Shown piece after piece: positions 1 to 9,547 of a stretch of 64,000 bases of DNA. Position 1 is the first letter of the stretch, and every line of letters starts with the position of its first letter. Position numbers and translations under genes: made by a program. The stretch is from Pirellula sp. SH-Sr6A (GTDB lineage Bacteria; Planctomycetota; Planctomycetia; Pirellulales; Pirellulaceae). The notes beneath the pieces are model-generated. The model saw only the letters and a list, made by a program, of their open reading frames with translations. It had not been told where the DNA came from and made no database searches. The stretch is taken from assembly GCF_001610875.1 (NCBI RefSeq), contig NZ_CP011272.1, positions 6,470,137-6,534,136 on the forward strand, in the 5' to 3' direction.

Positions 1-200
1 TTTTCGAGCGGAACCGCGAGCAGCTCGTGCTCCTTTCGCTTTTGATCCAATTTGATCACGACTTCATGATCGTCGGCAGCGAGCAGCGTTCCCTGAATCT
101 TGACCATTCCCGTCGAGTCTTTCCATTCGCGGGCACTGCACCAAGGAGCGCCGACCAATGCGGCGGTCATGACCATAAAACGGGAAAGGGAGTGAAACAT
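1..200 (-). CDS. SHD1-domain exported protein (N-terminal part, runs off the window)
   Basis: Only the first 66 codons are inside the window. The reading frame starts at an ATG at 200, preceded by GAGG about seven bases upstream. The product begins with a short basic/hydrophobic signal-like stretch (MFHSLSRFMVMTAALVG) ending near WCSAREW. It continues with REWKDSTGMVKIQGTLLAAD and a KLDQKRKEHELLAVPLE tail, which is the pattern of the SLA1-homology domain 1 (SHD1) repeated in many planctomycete exported proteins: an R-x-W start, a strand that reads through a modified residue, then V-P-L-x-K-L. It lies 55 bases downstream of the large cytochrome/DUF1553 gene on the same strand and could be co-transcribed with it. 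The function of SHD1 proteins in planctomycetes is not established, and the C-terminal architecture cannot be seen here. Confidence 0.7.
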   Translation of the reverse strand, partial: MFHSLSRFMVMTAALVGAPWCSAREWKDSTGMVKIQGTLLAADDHEVVIKLDQKRKEHELLAVPLE

Positions 201-255
201 CGTGGCCTCGTGTGCAATGCAAAAATGGATAGGAAAAGGAATACAACAAACTATT

Positions 256-3200
256 CTATCGTTTCACGACACATGCATCATGATTCAATAGGGCTTGGCA
301 TAGGATAGTTGCCGCGGCAAGGTCGTTTCGATCCATTCCGTCGGGAATGGGCACACGACCGATTTTCAAGAATGCCTCAGCGGCGCCGGCATTCGCGAGA
401 AAGTAGCTCCGTTGCTCGTCGATCATCCTTTGCCCGATAGCAACCTCTGGCTCGGTCGGAGGACGTGAGAGAGTTCTGCGAAATGCTCGATCTACCCAGA
501 TGGGAGCTTGGCTAGGTTCCTCTTTGAGGATCGCAATCGCCATGGCGCGGGCCGCTTCGACATACTGGACACCGTTGAGGAGTACCAGCGATTGCAGCGG
601 GGAATCGGTCCGCTCTCGTTTGGCGACGCAAACAGCCCGGCGTGGTGCATCGAATGCGATCATCGCGGGAGGCGGTCCCGTGCGTCTCCACTGCGTATAT
701 AGACTGCGTCGATGTACACCGCTCCCTTCACTAGCCGGGGCCGGCTTGAAGGATTCGCTCATTTCATACGGCACCACGGGAGGACCTCCCACGGTCAAAT
801 CGAGAAGTCCTGAAGCCGCTAACACTTGGTCGCGAATCATCTCCGCAGGCAATCGGAATCGAGGGCCACGAGCCAACCATTCGTTGTCCGGATCCTCCGC
901 CATCTGTTCCTCGGTCGATACACTCCTTTGCTGATAGGTCTGGCTGAGTACGATCGCTTTTACAAGATCCTTCATGTTCCAACCCGAGTTCACGAATCGG
1001 ACCGCGAGTGCATCGAGAACTTCGGGATGCAAGGGGCGAGATCCTTGGCTACCAAAATCTTCCGACGTTTTCACAAGACCAGACCCGAAGAAACTTTGCC
1101 ATACGCGATTGACGAGAACGCGCGCGGTAAGAGGATTGTCCCGGGATACCGTCCAACGGGCCAAGCCCAATCGATTCAAGGGAGAATCGATTGGAAACGC
1201 GTGGAGCGCGGAGGGTGTCCCCGCCGTGATTTCTTCTCCCTGCCGATTGTACTCACCGCGCACCAGCACATAGGCGGGTTTGGGCTTCGGCAACTCCTTC
1301 ATAACCATGATCTCTCCCACGCTATCTTGCTTTGCAAATTGATTCTTGCGAGCGTCCCTCAATCGGTCGTTCGTCGACTTCAGGGGCGACGAGTGCGTGG
1401 TGGCGTAATGCGTCAGCGCGGCGTGGTCCATGCCTGGCTCGAAAGATTTGGAATCGGAATCATGCACGCTGGGAGGGAAGAGAAACCCCACTTCGAAGGC
1501 TGTTAGCTCGTGCGAGAAAACTTCGAATTGGTCGATCCTGCCACCTCGCAAGCCTCGGTCGCGGAACCGTTCCCCCAAGTCGATTGAATCGTATCCACCG
1601 CCGGTGATATTCTTTGTTAGAGAATCCTTGATCACGTCCGACTCGCATCGAACTCCATCGACGTAGATGGCGAGTCCCCGTGCTTGGCTACTACCGTCGT
1701 ACGTGACAACCACGTGGGTCCATGCCGAAGTTCGCAATGGCGTCTTGCTCCGGACCGAAATGGCATTTCCCGGCCAAAAGTGAATGAGGCTCCATTTCAG
1801 TTTGCCATCCTCGATGAGCAATTCGTATCCGCGGCTCGCAGCATCGGTCCACGCTCTCGAGCGGTGGAAAACGACGTTTCGATCCCGATGATCGGGGACG
1901 AATAGCCAGAGTGAAACGCTGAACGGCTCGTGACGTTGAAAATTCCCAATGCTGGTTTTGACCGGATCGTCACCGGTGAATTCAATCGCATTTCCAAATC
2001 GTCCCGGAACCGTTCGGTTTTCACCCTCGACCGATGCTGTCGCGCCATCCGGTAGGAGGCTTGCCGTCTTGCGATCCTTCACCTCATCCATGCTCAATGC
2101 CAGTGAGGGAGGTCGGACTCCAGCCGCTAGGCGGAAGCTCTGAATCGTGTCCCAATTCAGCTCTTTCCTCTCGTTGGCAATCATCGAGGATTTATAAAGG
2201 GCATCTTTGCATTTTGACAGCCAATCGCGATAGGGCTCCTGGGCTGCTAAACCCACAAGTTCCTCTGCAAGGAGTTCCTTTGCATCGGATTCCAGTTTCC
2301 GAACGTTTTCCTCCTCTTGGGACAACTGCTGCTGTTGTTCGGAAGTAATTAAACCAAGCGTCGGGGTAGGAGGGGAATCGGTGAAGTAAGAGTAGAGTCC
2401 GGCTTCATCGATGTTCTGGAACATGGAAAAGAGTTGGTAGTACTCTTTTTGGGAGATCGGATCGAATTTGTGATCGTGGCAACGTGCGCATTCGAAGGTA
2501 AGGCCTAGGAATGCGGTCGCATAGGTTTGGACGCGATCGCAAACATACTCGACGCGATATTCTTCTTCGACACTTCCCCCTTCGCTCTCTTGCTGATGAA
2601 GCCGATTGAAGGCGGTCGCCAGGATCTGATCGGATGTGGGATTGGGCAAGAGATCACCGGCGATCTGCTCCACAATAAACTGGTCGAAGGGCTTGTTGTC
2701 GCGGAATGAACGCACGACCCAATCCCGCCATTGCCAAACCGCCCGTTCCCGGTCGACTTGAAATCCGTAGCTGTCCGCATAGCGTGAGATGTCGAGCCAA
2801 TCGACCGCCATCCGTTCTGCGTATTGGGGTGTCGCTAGCAGGCGATCCACAAAATCGCTCCAGTGCTCCGGTGCATCATGCTGTTCCATATGCACAAGTT
2901 GTTCTTCGCTGGGAGGCAATCCAGTAAGGTCCAAAGCGATTCGTCGGGCCAGCGTGCGCGCGTCCGCGCGCGGTTGCATGCTCCATGCACGGCTTTTGAG
3001 TTTGGCCGCTACGAATGGGTCGATCGGATTCTGCTGGGCCGCTTGGGCAAGGGACTCGTAGGGAAGAGGCAAAAACGACCAATGCTTTTCGTACTCAGCC
3101 CCTTCTTCGATCCACTGTTTCAGTTTGGAAATGTCGGACTCGGAGAGACGTCCGAGCTTCGAATGTGGGGGAGGCATTTGGGAGTCGGGATCTGTGGAGA

Positions 3201-3468
3201 GGATTCGTTTAATGATCTCGCTTCGATCGGCGTGATTGGGAACGATGGCTCCGGACGCGGTCGCTTCGTCGCGCAGGTCCAGACGCAAGTCGGCTTCTCG
3301 TTTTGCGGCATCCGGTCCGTGACAGAAAAAGCATTTGTCGGAGAGAATCGGGCGAATATCGTCGTTGAAACGGAGTTGCCCGAGTGCTGTCGAGATGGGG
3401 CACACAGACGCGAGAGCGCACAATCCAACGAAGATGGAGAGCACGCGGAGTCGGCAAAGAGATGGCAT
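256..3468 (-). CDS. PSCyt1-DUF1549-LamG-DUF1553 exported protein
   Basis: A large planctomycete-type secreted protein of about 1070 residues. A signal peptide (MPSLCRLRVLSIFVGLCALA) is followed by a cytochrome c-like module with the heme motif CFFCH near residue 46, then the DUF1549 region (LARRIALDLTGLPPSEEQL ... ARCHDHKFDPISQKEYYQLF). Next is a LamG/concanavalin-like domain in the middle (FSVSLWLFVPDHRDRNVVF ... IYVDGVRCESDV), and finally DUF1553 (ARWTVSRDNPLTARVLVNRV ... PRRAVCVAKRERTDSPLQSL). The longest frame opens with a TTG at 3495; I prefer the ATG at 3468, which starts directly at the signal peptide. Such proteins usually neighbour a DUF1501 gene, but none is adjacent here. Their biochemical role is unknown; involvement in periplasmic redox or polysaccharide turnover is speculation. 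The family assignment is firm and the function is open. Confidence 0.9.
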   Translation of the reverse strand: MPSLCRLRVLSIFVGLCALASVCPISTALGQLRFNDDIRPILSDKCFFCHGPDAAKREADLRLDLRDEATASGAIVPNHADRSEIIKRILSTDPDSQMPPPHSKLGRLSESDISKLKQWIEEGAEYEKHWSFLPLPYESLAQAAQQNPIDPFVAAKLKSRAWSMQPRADARTLARRIALDLTGLPPSEEQLVHMEQHDAPEHWSDFVDRLLATPQYAERMAVDWLDISRYADSYGFQVDRERAVWQWRDWVVRSFRDNKPFDQFIVEQIAGDLLPNPTSDQILATAFNRLHQQESEGGSVEEEYRVEYVCDRVQTYATAFLGLTFECARCHDHKFDPISQKEYYQLFSMFQNIDEAGLYSYFTDSPPTPTLGLITSEQQQQLSQEEENVRKLESDAKELLAEELVGLAAQEPYRDWLSKCKDALYKSSMIANERKELNWDTIQSFRLAAGVRPPSLALSMDEVKDRKTASLLPDGATASVEGENRTVPGRFGNAIEFTGDDPVKTSIGNFQRHEPFSVSLWLFVPDHRDRNVVFHRSRAWTDAASRGYELLIEDGKLKWSLIHFWPGNAISVRSKTPLRTSAWTHVVVTYDGSSQARGLAIYVDGVRCESDVIKDSLTKNITGGGYDSIDLGERFRDRGLRGGRIDQFEVFSHELTAFEVGFLFPPSVHDSDSKSFEPGMDHAALTHYATTHSSPLKSTNDRLRDARKNQFAKQDSVGEIMVMKELPKPKPAYVLVRGEYNRQGEEITAGTPSALHAFPIDSPLNRLGLARWTVSRDNPLTARVLVNRVWQSFFGSGLVKTSEDFGSQGSRPLHPEVLDALAVRFVNSGWNMKDLVKAIVLSQTYQQRSVSTEEQMAEDPDNEWLARGPRFRLPAEMIRDQVLAASGLLDLTVGGPPVVPYEMSESFKPAPASEGSGVHRRSLYTQWRRTGPPPAMIAFDAPRRAVCVAKRERTDSPLQSLVLLNGVQYVEAARAMAIAILKEEPSQAPIWVDRAFRRTLSRPPTEPEVAIGQRMIDEQRSYFLANAGAAEAFLKIGRVPIPDGMDRNDLAAATILCQALLNHDACVVKR

Positions 3469-3584
3469 TGGAGTGGAGTACCTGAGGTGGGACAACGTGG
3501 AACCCTCTATGGTACTCGATCGAGCGTGCCCTTACCAAACGCGAGTTTGATAAGGGGGTAATGTGCGGATTTCTATTTGACCTG

Positions 3585-4352
3585 TTAGTGGCCCCCAGAG
3601 GGCTTCACTTCCGCGGCAGCGCGCGCTTTTTCTTCTTCGTCCAGTCGAATTGCTTCCGTGTCCAAGTTGCGGTTGGAGATGAGTCGTTCTGTCTGGGAGG
3701 AAGGTGCTTCGAAAATCTCGGAGAGGACGAAGACTTCGACGCGAGAGTCGAGTTCGGGGTCTACTTCGTCCCCTTTGAATCGGGGTTCGGAGTGGCCCGC
3801 AGCGCTGACTCGGATGCGGCGAGGGTCGATTCCTTCGTCGATCAAGAATTGGGAGACGATCATTGCGCGGCGGAACGAAATGGTCCAAGCGTCTAGGGCC
3901 GATTGGGCTGGGTTTCCGCCATTGTTGGCCGCATGGCCGCGCACGTCGATCCGGTGTTGTTTCCCTTCGAGTTCGGGCAACAATTGAACCAATTCCTTCT
4001 TGCCGTCTTCAGATAGTTCGATGGAATTGAGTTCAAATCGAATGATTTTGCCGACATTCGAACGTTCTCCTTCATCGCTCATTTCGCGATGCTTGGCCTC
4101 CTCCTCGGTCTTTTTGGAACCTCGCGACTTGACCGTTCGGCGACTTCCATTACCGACCGCGGAAGAGTTGACAAGCGACTTGGCATCGCTGCCGGTCATT
4201 CGTTTGCCGCTGGGGTTTCGAAAGTGTTCCGCGACCGCTTCCTTCACATCGGAGCTCTGCGATGTCAACCACATCACCATGAAGAAGGCCATCATCGCGG
4301 TTACGAAGTCCGCGTAGGCGACTTTCCATGCACCACCACCTTTACCCGCCAT
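3585..4352 (-). CDS. motB: MotB-type stator protein with OmpA-like peptidoglycan-binding domain
   Basis: 255 residues. The N-terminus (GGGAWKVAYADFVTAMMAFF then MVMWLTSQ) is the MotB plug/transmembrane segment; Asp15 corresponds to the ion-binding aspartate of MotB. A linker rich in charged residues (about 40-90) leads to an OmpA-like domain (RIDVRGHAANNGG ... RRAMIVSQFLIDEGIDPRRI ... AAGHSEP), which anchors stators to peptidoglycan. The gene starts two bases after motA stops, so the pair forms a tight motA-motB unit. In flagellate bacteria MotAB converts ion flux into flagellar torque. No other flagellar gene is in the window, so the pair could serve a flagellum encoded elsewhere or a related MotAB/ExbBD-like machine. 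The C-terminal 40 residues are acidic/basic low-complexity sequence without recognisable motifs. Confidence 0.9.
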   Translation of the reverse strand: MAGKGGGAWKVAYADFVTAMMAFFMVMWLTSQSSDVKEAVAEHFRNPSGKRMTGSDAKSLVNSSAVGNGSRRTVKSRGSKKTEEEAKHREMSDEGERSNVGKIIRFELNSIELSEDGKKELVQLLPELEGKQHRIDVRGHAANNGGNPAQSALDAWTISFRRAMIVSQFLIDEGIDPRRIRVSAAGHSEPRFKGDEVDPELDSRVEVFVLSEIFEAPSSQTERLISNRNLDTEAIRLDEEEKARAAAEVKPSGGH

Positions 4353-4354
4353 GA

Positions 4355-5221
4355 TTAGGAGCCTCCCGAGTCAACAGCTTTGAAGAGCGCTTCCATTTCC
4401 TCAGGGGATGGCCTCAGATCTTGACTGAGTCCGCGGCGACCTGTTTCGATTGCCATCTTAGGCTGCATACCATTGAAGAACCCTTGCAAGACGCATGCGA
4501 TGGTTTTGAAGTACGCGCCTTCCTCGTGACCGATCAGCTCCATCTTTCCCGCGAGTGGTGCGAAGAAGCCATAGGAGGCGAGAATACCCAAAAACGTACC
4601 GACGAGTGCCGCACCGACTTTGTGACCGATTTCAGCAGGAGGGCCATCGATGTGTCCCATCGTGATAACGATACCGAGAACAGCGGCGACGATTCCGAAG
4701 CCCGGGAGACCGTCCGCGGTTTTCGAGAGGACGCCGATAGGAAGGTGATGTTCTTCTTCCATCGCTTTCAGTTCGATATCCATCAGGTTACCGACATCCT
4801 CAGGGCGGACCGATCCGTCGATTACCGGTCCGAATGCTCCCTTGATAAAGTCGGTTGCATGGTGATCGGCAGCCAGTTTGGGATATTTGGCAAATACAGC
4901 GCTCTTATGAGGGTCTGCGATATGGCCTTCGAGGGCGAGCAACCCATCGCGCCGAGCGATTCGAAACAGTTCGTAGAGCGCTGAGAAGGTTTCCTCGTAA
5001 GATCGTTTACTGTACGGCGACCCCTTCAACGCTTGGAGGATCCCCTTCACAAGCCCTTTGAGGACGGCGGGAGAGGACATCACGATCAGAGCGCCCATCG
5101 ACGCTCCACCGATGGTCAACACTTCGGAGGGGTGGATCAATGCTTCGATATGTCCACCGGCCCACATAAAGCCGCCGAGAACACATCCGCAAACGACTAG
5201 ACATCCAACGATGACAACCAT
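4355..5221 (-). CDS. motA: MotA-type stator channel protein
   Basis: About 288 residues with the MotA/ExbB layout: two N-terminal membrane segments (MVVIVGCLVVCGCVLGGFMW; VLTIGGASMGALIVMSS), a cytoplasmic loop (SYEETFSALYELFRIARRDG ... LEGHIADPHKSAVF), and two C-terminal segments (LPGFGIVAAVLGIVITMGHI; GAALVGTFLGILASYGFFAP). The P-G-F-G-I-V-A-A-V-L-G motif matches the conserved proline region of MotA. The frame can be opened at an ATG at 5269. I prefer 5221 because the product then starts like family members and a GGAG lies six bases upstream; the 5269 start also has an AAGG, so this is not settled. MotA surrounds the MotB plug helices in the inner membrane and transmits torque to the rotor. 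It is followed by motB with a two-base gap. Confidence 0.9.
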   Translation of the reverse strand: MVVIVGCLVVCGCVLGGFMWAGGHIEALIHPSEVLTIGGASMGALIVMSSPAVLKGLVKGILQALKGSPYSKRSYEETFSALYELFRIARRDGLLALEGHIADPHKSAVFAKYPKLAADHHATDFIKGAFGPVIDGSVRPEDVGNLMDIELKAMEEEHHLPIGVLSKTADGLPGFGIVAAVLGIVITMGHIDGPPAEIGHKVGAALVGTFLGILASYGFFAPLAGKMELIGHEEGAYFKTIACVLQGFFNGMQPKMAIETGRRGLSQDLRPSPEEMEALFKAVDSGGS

Positions 5222-5442
5222 GACTTCTCCGATGCGAGGCCGACTTGGTTGGAGAACACCCCCTACCATCGAGCCTTGGGGATATAGCTCTCAATACTCC
5301 TAGGAGCAAGCGATAGGTGGTGGAAAGAGGAATCGCGTGGGCAGAGATTGACGGATTGCACGGTCGTATCGATGATGCGGTTTTCGTGGACTTTCCTTTC
5401 ATCTTTCCCCGGTACGTCGAGCCGGTACCAACGAGGCCCCGC

Positions 5443-5940
5443 GTGCACCCGGTATTCCAAACTGAGGCCGTCTTGCTCGAGCAGTGCAAACTGACGCATC
5501 TGCGTGCGTCCGGACCTGGCGGGCAGAATCGAAACAAAGTGGAAACGGCTGTGGAATGGATCCATTTGCCCTCCGGCTGCCGTGGAAAAGCATCCGAACG
5601 TCGCAGTCAAAAAGAAAATCGCGACGTGGCGGTGCACCGGCTCCGCGAGCAGCTCGCGGTACATGTGCGCTCCGAGCCGACCGAAGCAGGAAGGCTCGTA
5701 ACCAATCGTTACACCGATGGATTGGGGCGAATCAACATCTCGGAAGGGAACTGGGAATGGCCGATGATTCTTGCGGAGCTGCTAAACCGCTTGGCCTATC
5801 ATCAGTGGGAGATACCTCCTGCGGCCGTGGAGTTGAGCACGACGACCTCTCAGGTTATCAAGCTCCTGCGCAAGTCCCGTCCGGCGCTCGAATGGGTCAA
5901 TTCGCAGCGCCAAGCCCTTGGTCGATCGGCACTGCGTTGA
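5443..5940 (+). CDS. Stand-alone GGQ release-factor-like protein (RF-1 domain family)
   Basis: A short protein of about 165 residues containing the class I release factor catalytic motif in LRASGPGGQNRNKVETAV (GGQ at residues 26-28) followed by HLPSGCRGKASERRSQKENR. It has no codon-recognition domain, so it resembles ArfB/PrfH-type peptidyl-tRNA hydrolases that act on stalled ribosomes, or the planctomycete RF-like proteins of the same length. The C-terminal half (INISEGNWEWPMILAELLNR ... KLLRKSRPALEWVNSQR) is helical and lacks the long lysine-rich tail typical of ArfB. An in-frame ATG-like start at 5317 would add 42 residues unlike the family; I choose the GTG at 5443, preceded by GAGG. The gene is divergent from motAB and its substrate is inferred only from GGQ. 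Confidence 0.75.
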   Translation: MHPVFQTEAVLLEQCKLTHLRASGPGGQNRNKVETAVEWIHLPSGCRGKASERRSQKENRDVAVHRLREQLAVHVRSEPTEAGRLVTNRYTDGLGRINISEGNWEWPMILAELLNRLAYHQWEIPPAAVELSTTTSQVIKLLRKSRPALEWVNSQRQALGRSALR

Positions 5941-6013
5941 GCCGATCTAAGAAAATGCCACTCTTTCAAAAATCAGTCTATCGAGGATCAACCATCTGAC
6001 GCGAGGCGGCTGA

Positions 6014-9000
6014 TTAGACGGTTTCCACCTGACTGAGTCGGATCAATGAGACGAGTTCGTCGGTCGACATACGACCCGCGCGATCCGCACCATCGAGTAC
6101 ACCGCTAATCAGTTCTCGTTTGTCGGCATGGAGTGCGAGAATCTGCTGTTCGATGGTATCCTTGGCGACGAGTCGGTAGACCGTCACGGCGCGTTGTTGT
6201 CCGATGCGGTGGGCTCGGTCGGTCGCTTGATCTTCCACGGCTGGGTTCCACCATGGATCCATGTGGATCACGTAGTCGGCGGCGGTCAAGTTGAGACCGG
6301 TTCCACCTGCTTTGAGGGAGATCAAGAAGAGGTCCCCTTCACCTGCTTGGAAGCGATCGACGGCTTCTTGGCGTTTTGCGGCTGGAGTCGAACCGTCGAG
6401 GTATTGGTAGGTAACGCCTGTTTTGTCCAACGCTTCGCGGAGCAGGGACAGGTGCTGTACGAATTGGCTAAAGACCAATGCGCGGTGTTCCCCTTCGCGA
6501 AGTTCTTCGACGATCTCCATGAAGAGATCGAGTTTGGCAGACGATTCCGTCCAGCGCTTGTCGACCAGGGCGGGGTGGCAAGAGAGCTGTCGCAATCGCG
6601 TCAACCACGCGAGAACGCGAATGCGCATTTGGGAGTCGCTGTCTTCTCCTTCGGGTTGCGTGAGTTCATTGATCGCGGCCAATCGTGCGGAGTCGTATTT
6701 CTTTCGTTCTTCGGTGGAAAGCTCGGCGTATCGAACGACTTCTGTTCGTTCCGGCAACTCCGACAAAACTTCCTTTTTGGTACGTCGCAAGATGAAGGGG
6801 CGAACCACGCGACCGAGAGCTTGCAAGCGATCGCGATTTCCCTGGCGTTCGATCGGCTCTGCGAAGTTCTTTCGGAAGCGATCCCACGACCCTAGCAATC
6901 CAGGGCTCACGGTCCGCATCAGGCTCCACAATTCGCCCAGATGATTTTCGAGCGGGGTACCGGAAAGCGCGATTCTCCAGTCCGCATCGAGCTGTCGAAC
7001 CGCTTGTGCCGTTTTCGTTTGAAAGTTTTTGATGAATTGGGCTTCGTCCAGCACGAGGGTGTACCAAGATCGGGCGGTGAATCGGTCGACGTCTCGTTGG
7101 AGCAACTGGTAGCTGGTGATGATCAAATCCCCAGGTCCAGCGCTATCGATCAAAGTTTGACGATCATGTTCCCGGTATAGTTTTGGCTTGAGCGAAGGAG
7201 CAAATCGCTCCGCTTCGCGTTGCCAGTTCGAGCCGACGCTCGTGGGAGCGATGATCAACGCCGCCCCTTTGTTCGACCGATCGAGCAACACACCCAGCGT
7301 TTGAACGGTCTTTCCGAGACCCATGTCGTCCGCCAAGCATCCGCCGATTCCCCAGTGTGCTAGACGAGCAAGCCAGCTGTAGCCTGACTTCTGATACTCG
7401 CGCAAATCGGCCATCAAGTTCTCTGGAACTTTAGGTTGCAGCGTCTTTGCGGTACGAAGGCGGTCCAACGCATCGCGCCACGACGAATCCGCTTCGTAGG
7501 TGATATCCGTACCGAGGGCTTCCTCGATGACCGCAGTCGCGGCTCGGGATACGCGAATTTGTCCGGATTCGGTGCTCGAAACATCTTGGATGCTGTTTAG
7601 CCGTTGTCGGAGCTGCTCCGATATCATGGCGAATTGCCCATCCCCCAATGGCACGAATCGCCGACCGCCGCGGAGTGCTGCGAGGAGTTCCGCGAGGGGA
7701 ATTTCAAGGCCTTCTAGTTGCGCGACGCCTTCGACTCCGAACCAGTCTCGCTGGCTCGTCAGTCGAACTTGAAGTCGCTGCGGCGTGATCTCGCCGATGA
7801 TTCGCATCGGTTGACTCTTAGGCCAGCAGACCGTCGGTGCGTCTTCTCCAAGCTGCTGGATGCGTTGGATCAAGTCCAATGCTTCGTCCGGAGTTTCGGC
7901 AATCCAGGTGTAGGGGCTTTCATAGGAGAGCCGACCTAGCTCGAGCACCCCTGCGACTTCATCGGCTCGCATCGCTTCCTCTTCCAACGCGCGCAGCAAT
8001 TGGAATCGTCCGGCTGCAGTCGCGACTCGCAATCGATCCGGCTCCATGCCGGGGACCGGCGCTTCGCGAACCAAGTCGCAAGCCACGCGGAGGGAGACCA
8101 TCAAGCTTTCTTTTGCAAATGGCGAAAGATGCAGCTCGATGTTCGGTTCAAGCGGTTGTTCGGGACCGGCCAATCGTTCGGGCAGATTGATCTGGACTTG
8201 AAGGGGATTCGCCGCAGCGGCGACCAGATCTGCAAATCGCTCTGCCGTCTCTTGATCGAAAACCGCTTCGCGTCGCTCCGCCATCTGCAAATCGTCGATC
8301 AGACGCTTCATCTTTTGGTCCAGCGTGCTGACCAAGATGCAGCGTTGATCTCGATCCAAACGAAACATTACCGATTCATTGTTATTGATGCTTCCGATCG
8401 AGCAATTGGCAGCATCTTGCGTCGAAACAATCTGATAGTCCCCTTGGAAGACGCTGGGTCGATACGTTTCGGATTCTTCTTCGACGCGAACCTCGAGAGG
8501 GCATTCTCGGATTCGGATAGGAGTTTGGTTTTCATCGTCGAGCGTTACGTTGGGATGATCGTAAAGCAGCTTAAAGCACTCGCGAATCATACGTGGGGTT
8601 TGGCCACGGTAGGACTCCTCGGCGGCTTGAAGAAGTAGGACCAGCGTTCGGTCCGAGGCGTGGCTCAGGGTCGTTTCGTCGACGGTGTCGAGGGATTCGC
8701 GAACCAGTCGCCCTTTGTTCCAGCCTCCTCGCTTTCGCATTGTTTGCAAGTATGGATTGATCCGAACGGAATGCTGAGTGAACGCGACTCTCCATTGGAT
8801 GCGCGTCAATCTTTCCCGCTCCTGTGGTTCCTCTTCGCTCGGTTCCAGCTCGGGGACTTTCAAGTAGTCGAGCGACTCAACGAACTTTTTGCCGGCATGC
8901 CGCCCATCGGTGATGCAGCTCTCCATCCATTGCATCGCATCATCGGTCGATTTTTGACTCAAGTTGCGGCGTAGATAGTGCAAGCAGAAGATCTGGTGAA

Positions 9001-9340
9001 CACAGGGTTTGATCTCTTCGGTGCACGAGCACTGGGCGCTGAGTTGACGGACAACGCGCACGCTGGGATCGTCGACCGATGCGCTCAGGTGGCGAGTATC
9101 GAGATCAAACAGGATGCTGGTGTTGTACTGACCGCGAACGGGCGAGACACCTTGCAGCTCGAAATCCCACTGGAGCGTCGACTCTGCACGCTTGAGACGA
9201 GGAATATCGTTGGAGGAGTAATATCGGGCCATCAGCAGTTGCTGAGGGCGGATCTTTCTCTCGAGCTGCGCAATCGCTTGGAGTATATGGACAATCAATC
9301 CGGTCGCCTTGGGAGGGTCCAGTTGTGCCAAGTTCGTCAT
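6014..9340 (-). CDS. SWIM zinc-finger SNF2-family helicase/ATPase
   Basis: About 1108 residues. Near residue 105 is a SWIM-type zinc motif (CSCTEEIKPCVHQIFCLHYL, CxC...CxH). A long central region of unknown fold follows, then the SNF2 ATPase: LADDMGLGKTVQTLGVLL (Walker A/motif I, about residue 670), LVLDEAQFIKN (DEAQ motif II, about 765), SGTPLENHLGELWSLM (motif III), and the C-terminal helicase lobe with VFSQFVQHLSLL, YLDGSTPAAKR, SLKAGGTGLNLTAADYV and DRAHRIGQQRAVTVYRLVAK. These motifs are all intact, so it should be an active double-stranded DNA translocase. Bacterial SWIM-SNF2 proteins (HepA/RapA superfamily relatives) remodel protein-DNA or RNA polymerase complexes; the exact role is unknown. 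The frame extends to a TTG at 9415; the first ATG (9340) is the more credible start. It stands alone, convergent with the GGQ gene. Confidence 0.9.
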   Translation of the reverse strand: MTNLAQLDPPKATGLIVHILQAIAQLERKIRPQQLLMARYYSSNDIPRLKRAESTLQWDFELQGVSPVRGQYNTSILFDLDTRHLSASVDDPSVRVVRQLSAQCSCTEEIKPCVHQIFCLHYLRRNLSQKSTDDAMQWMESCITDGRHAGKKFVESLDYLKVPELEPSEEEPQERERLTRIQWRVAFTQHSVRINPYLQTMRKRGGWNKGRLVRESLDTVDETTLSHASDRTLVLLLQAAEESYRGQTPRMIRECFKLLYDHPNVTLDDENQTPIRIRECPLEVRVEEESETYRPSVFQGDYQIVSTQDAANCSIGSINNNESVMFRLDRDQRCILVSTLDQKMKRLIDDLQMAERREAVFDQETAERFADLVAAAANPLQVQINLPERLAGPEQPLEPNIELHLSPFAKESLMVSLRVACDLVREAPVPGMEPDRLRVATAAGRFQLLRALEEEAMRADEVAGVLELGRLSYESPYTWIAETPDEALDLIQRIQQLGEDAPTVCWPKSQPMRIIGEITPQRLQVRLTSQRDWFGVEGVAQLEGLEIPLAELLAALRGGRRFVPLGDGQFAMISEQLRQRLNSIQDVSSTESGQIRVSRAATAVIEEALGTDITYEADSSWRDALDRLRTAKTLQPKVPENLMADLREYQKSGYSWLARLAHWGIGGCLADDMGLGKTVQTLGVLLDRSNKGAALIIAPTSVGSNWQREAERFAPSLKPKLYREHDRQTLIDSAGPGDLIITSYQLLQRDVDRFTARSWYTLVLDEAQFIKNFQTKTAQAVRQLDADWRIALSGTPLENHLGELWSLMRTVSPGLLGSWDRFRKNFAEPIERQGNRDRLQALGRVVRPFILRRTKKEVLSELPERTEVVRYAELSTEERKKYDSARLAAINELTQPEGEDSDSQMRIRVLAWLTRLRQLSCHPALVDKRWTESSAKLDLFMEIVEELREGEHRALVFSQFVQHLSLLREALDKTGVTYQYLDGSTPAAKRQEAVDRFQAGEGDLFLISLKAGGTGLNLTAADYVIHMDPWWNPAVEDQATDRAHRIGQQRAVTVYRLVAKDTIEQQILALHADKRELISGVLDGADRAGRMSTDELVSLIRLSQVETV

Positions 9341-9547
9341 TCGATGTCGTTCCGTCCGTATAAGTGAGCTCTGAGCAAGTCCAGTAGTTTGCCCGATGCA
9401 GGCTTGGTTTGACAAGGCGAAATTCCGGTTCTAACCAGCATCCCTAGGAGTTCCACCGAATTCCCATTTTCAGCATCGCACCCTGGATCAAATTGGCTTA
9501 AAATACTGGGTTCGAAAATTCTTGATCGATAGCTTTGAACAGACTTC

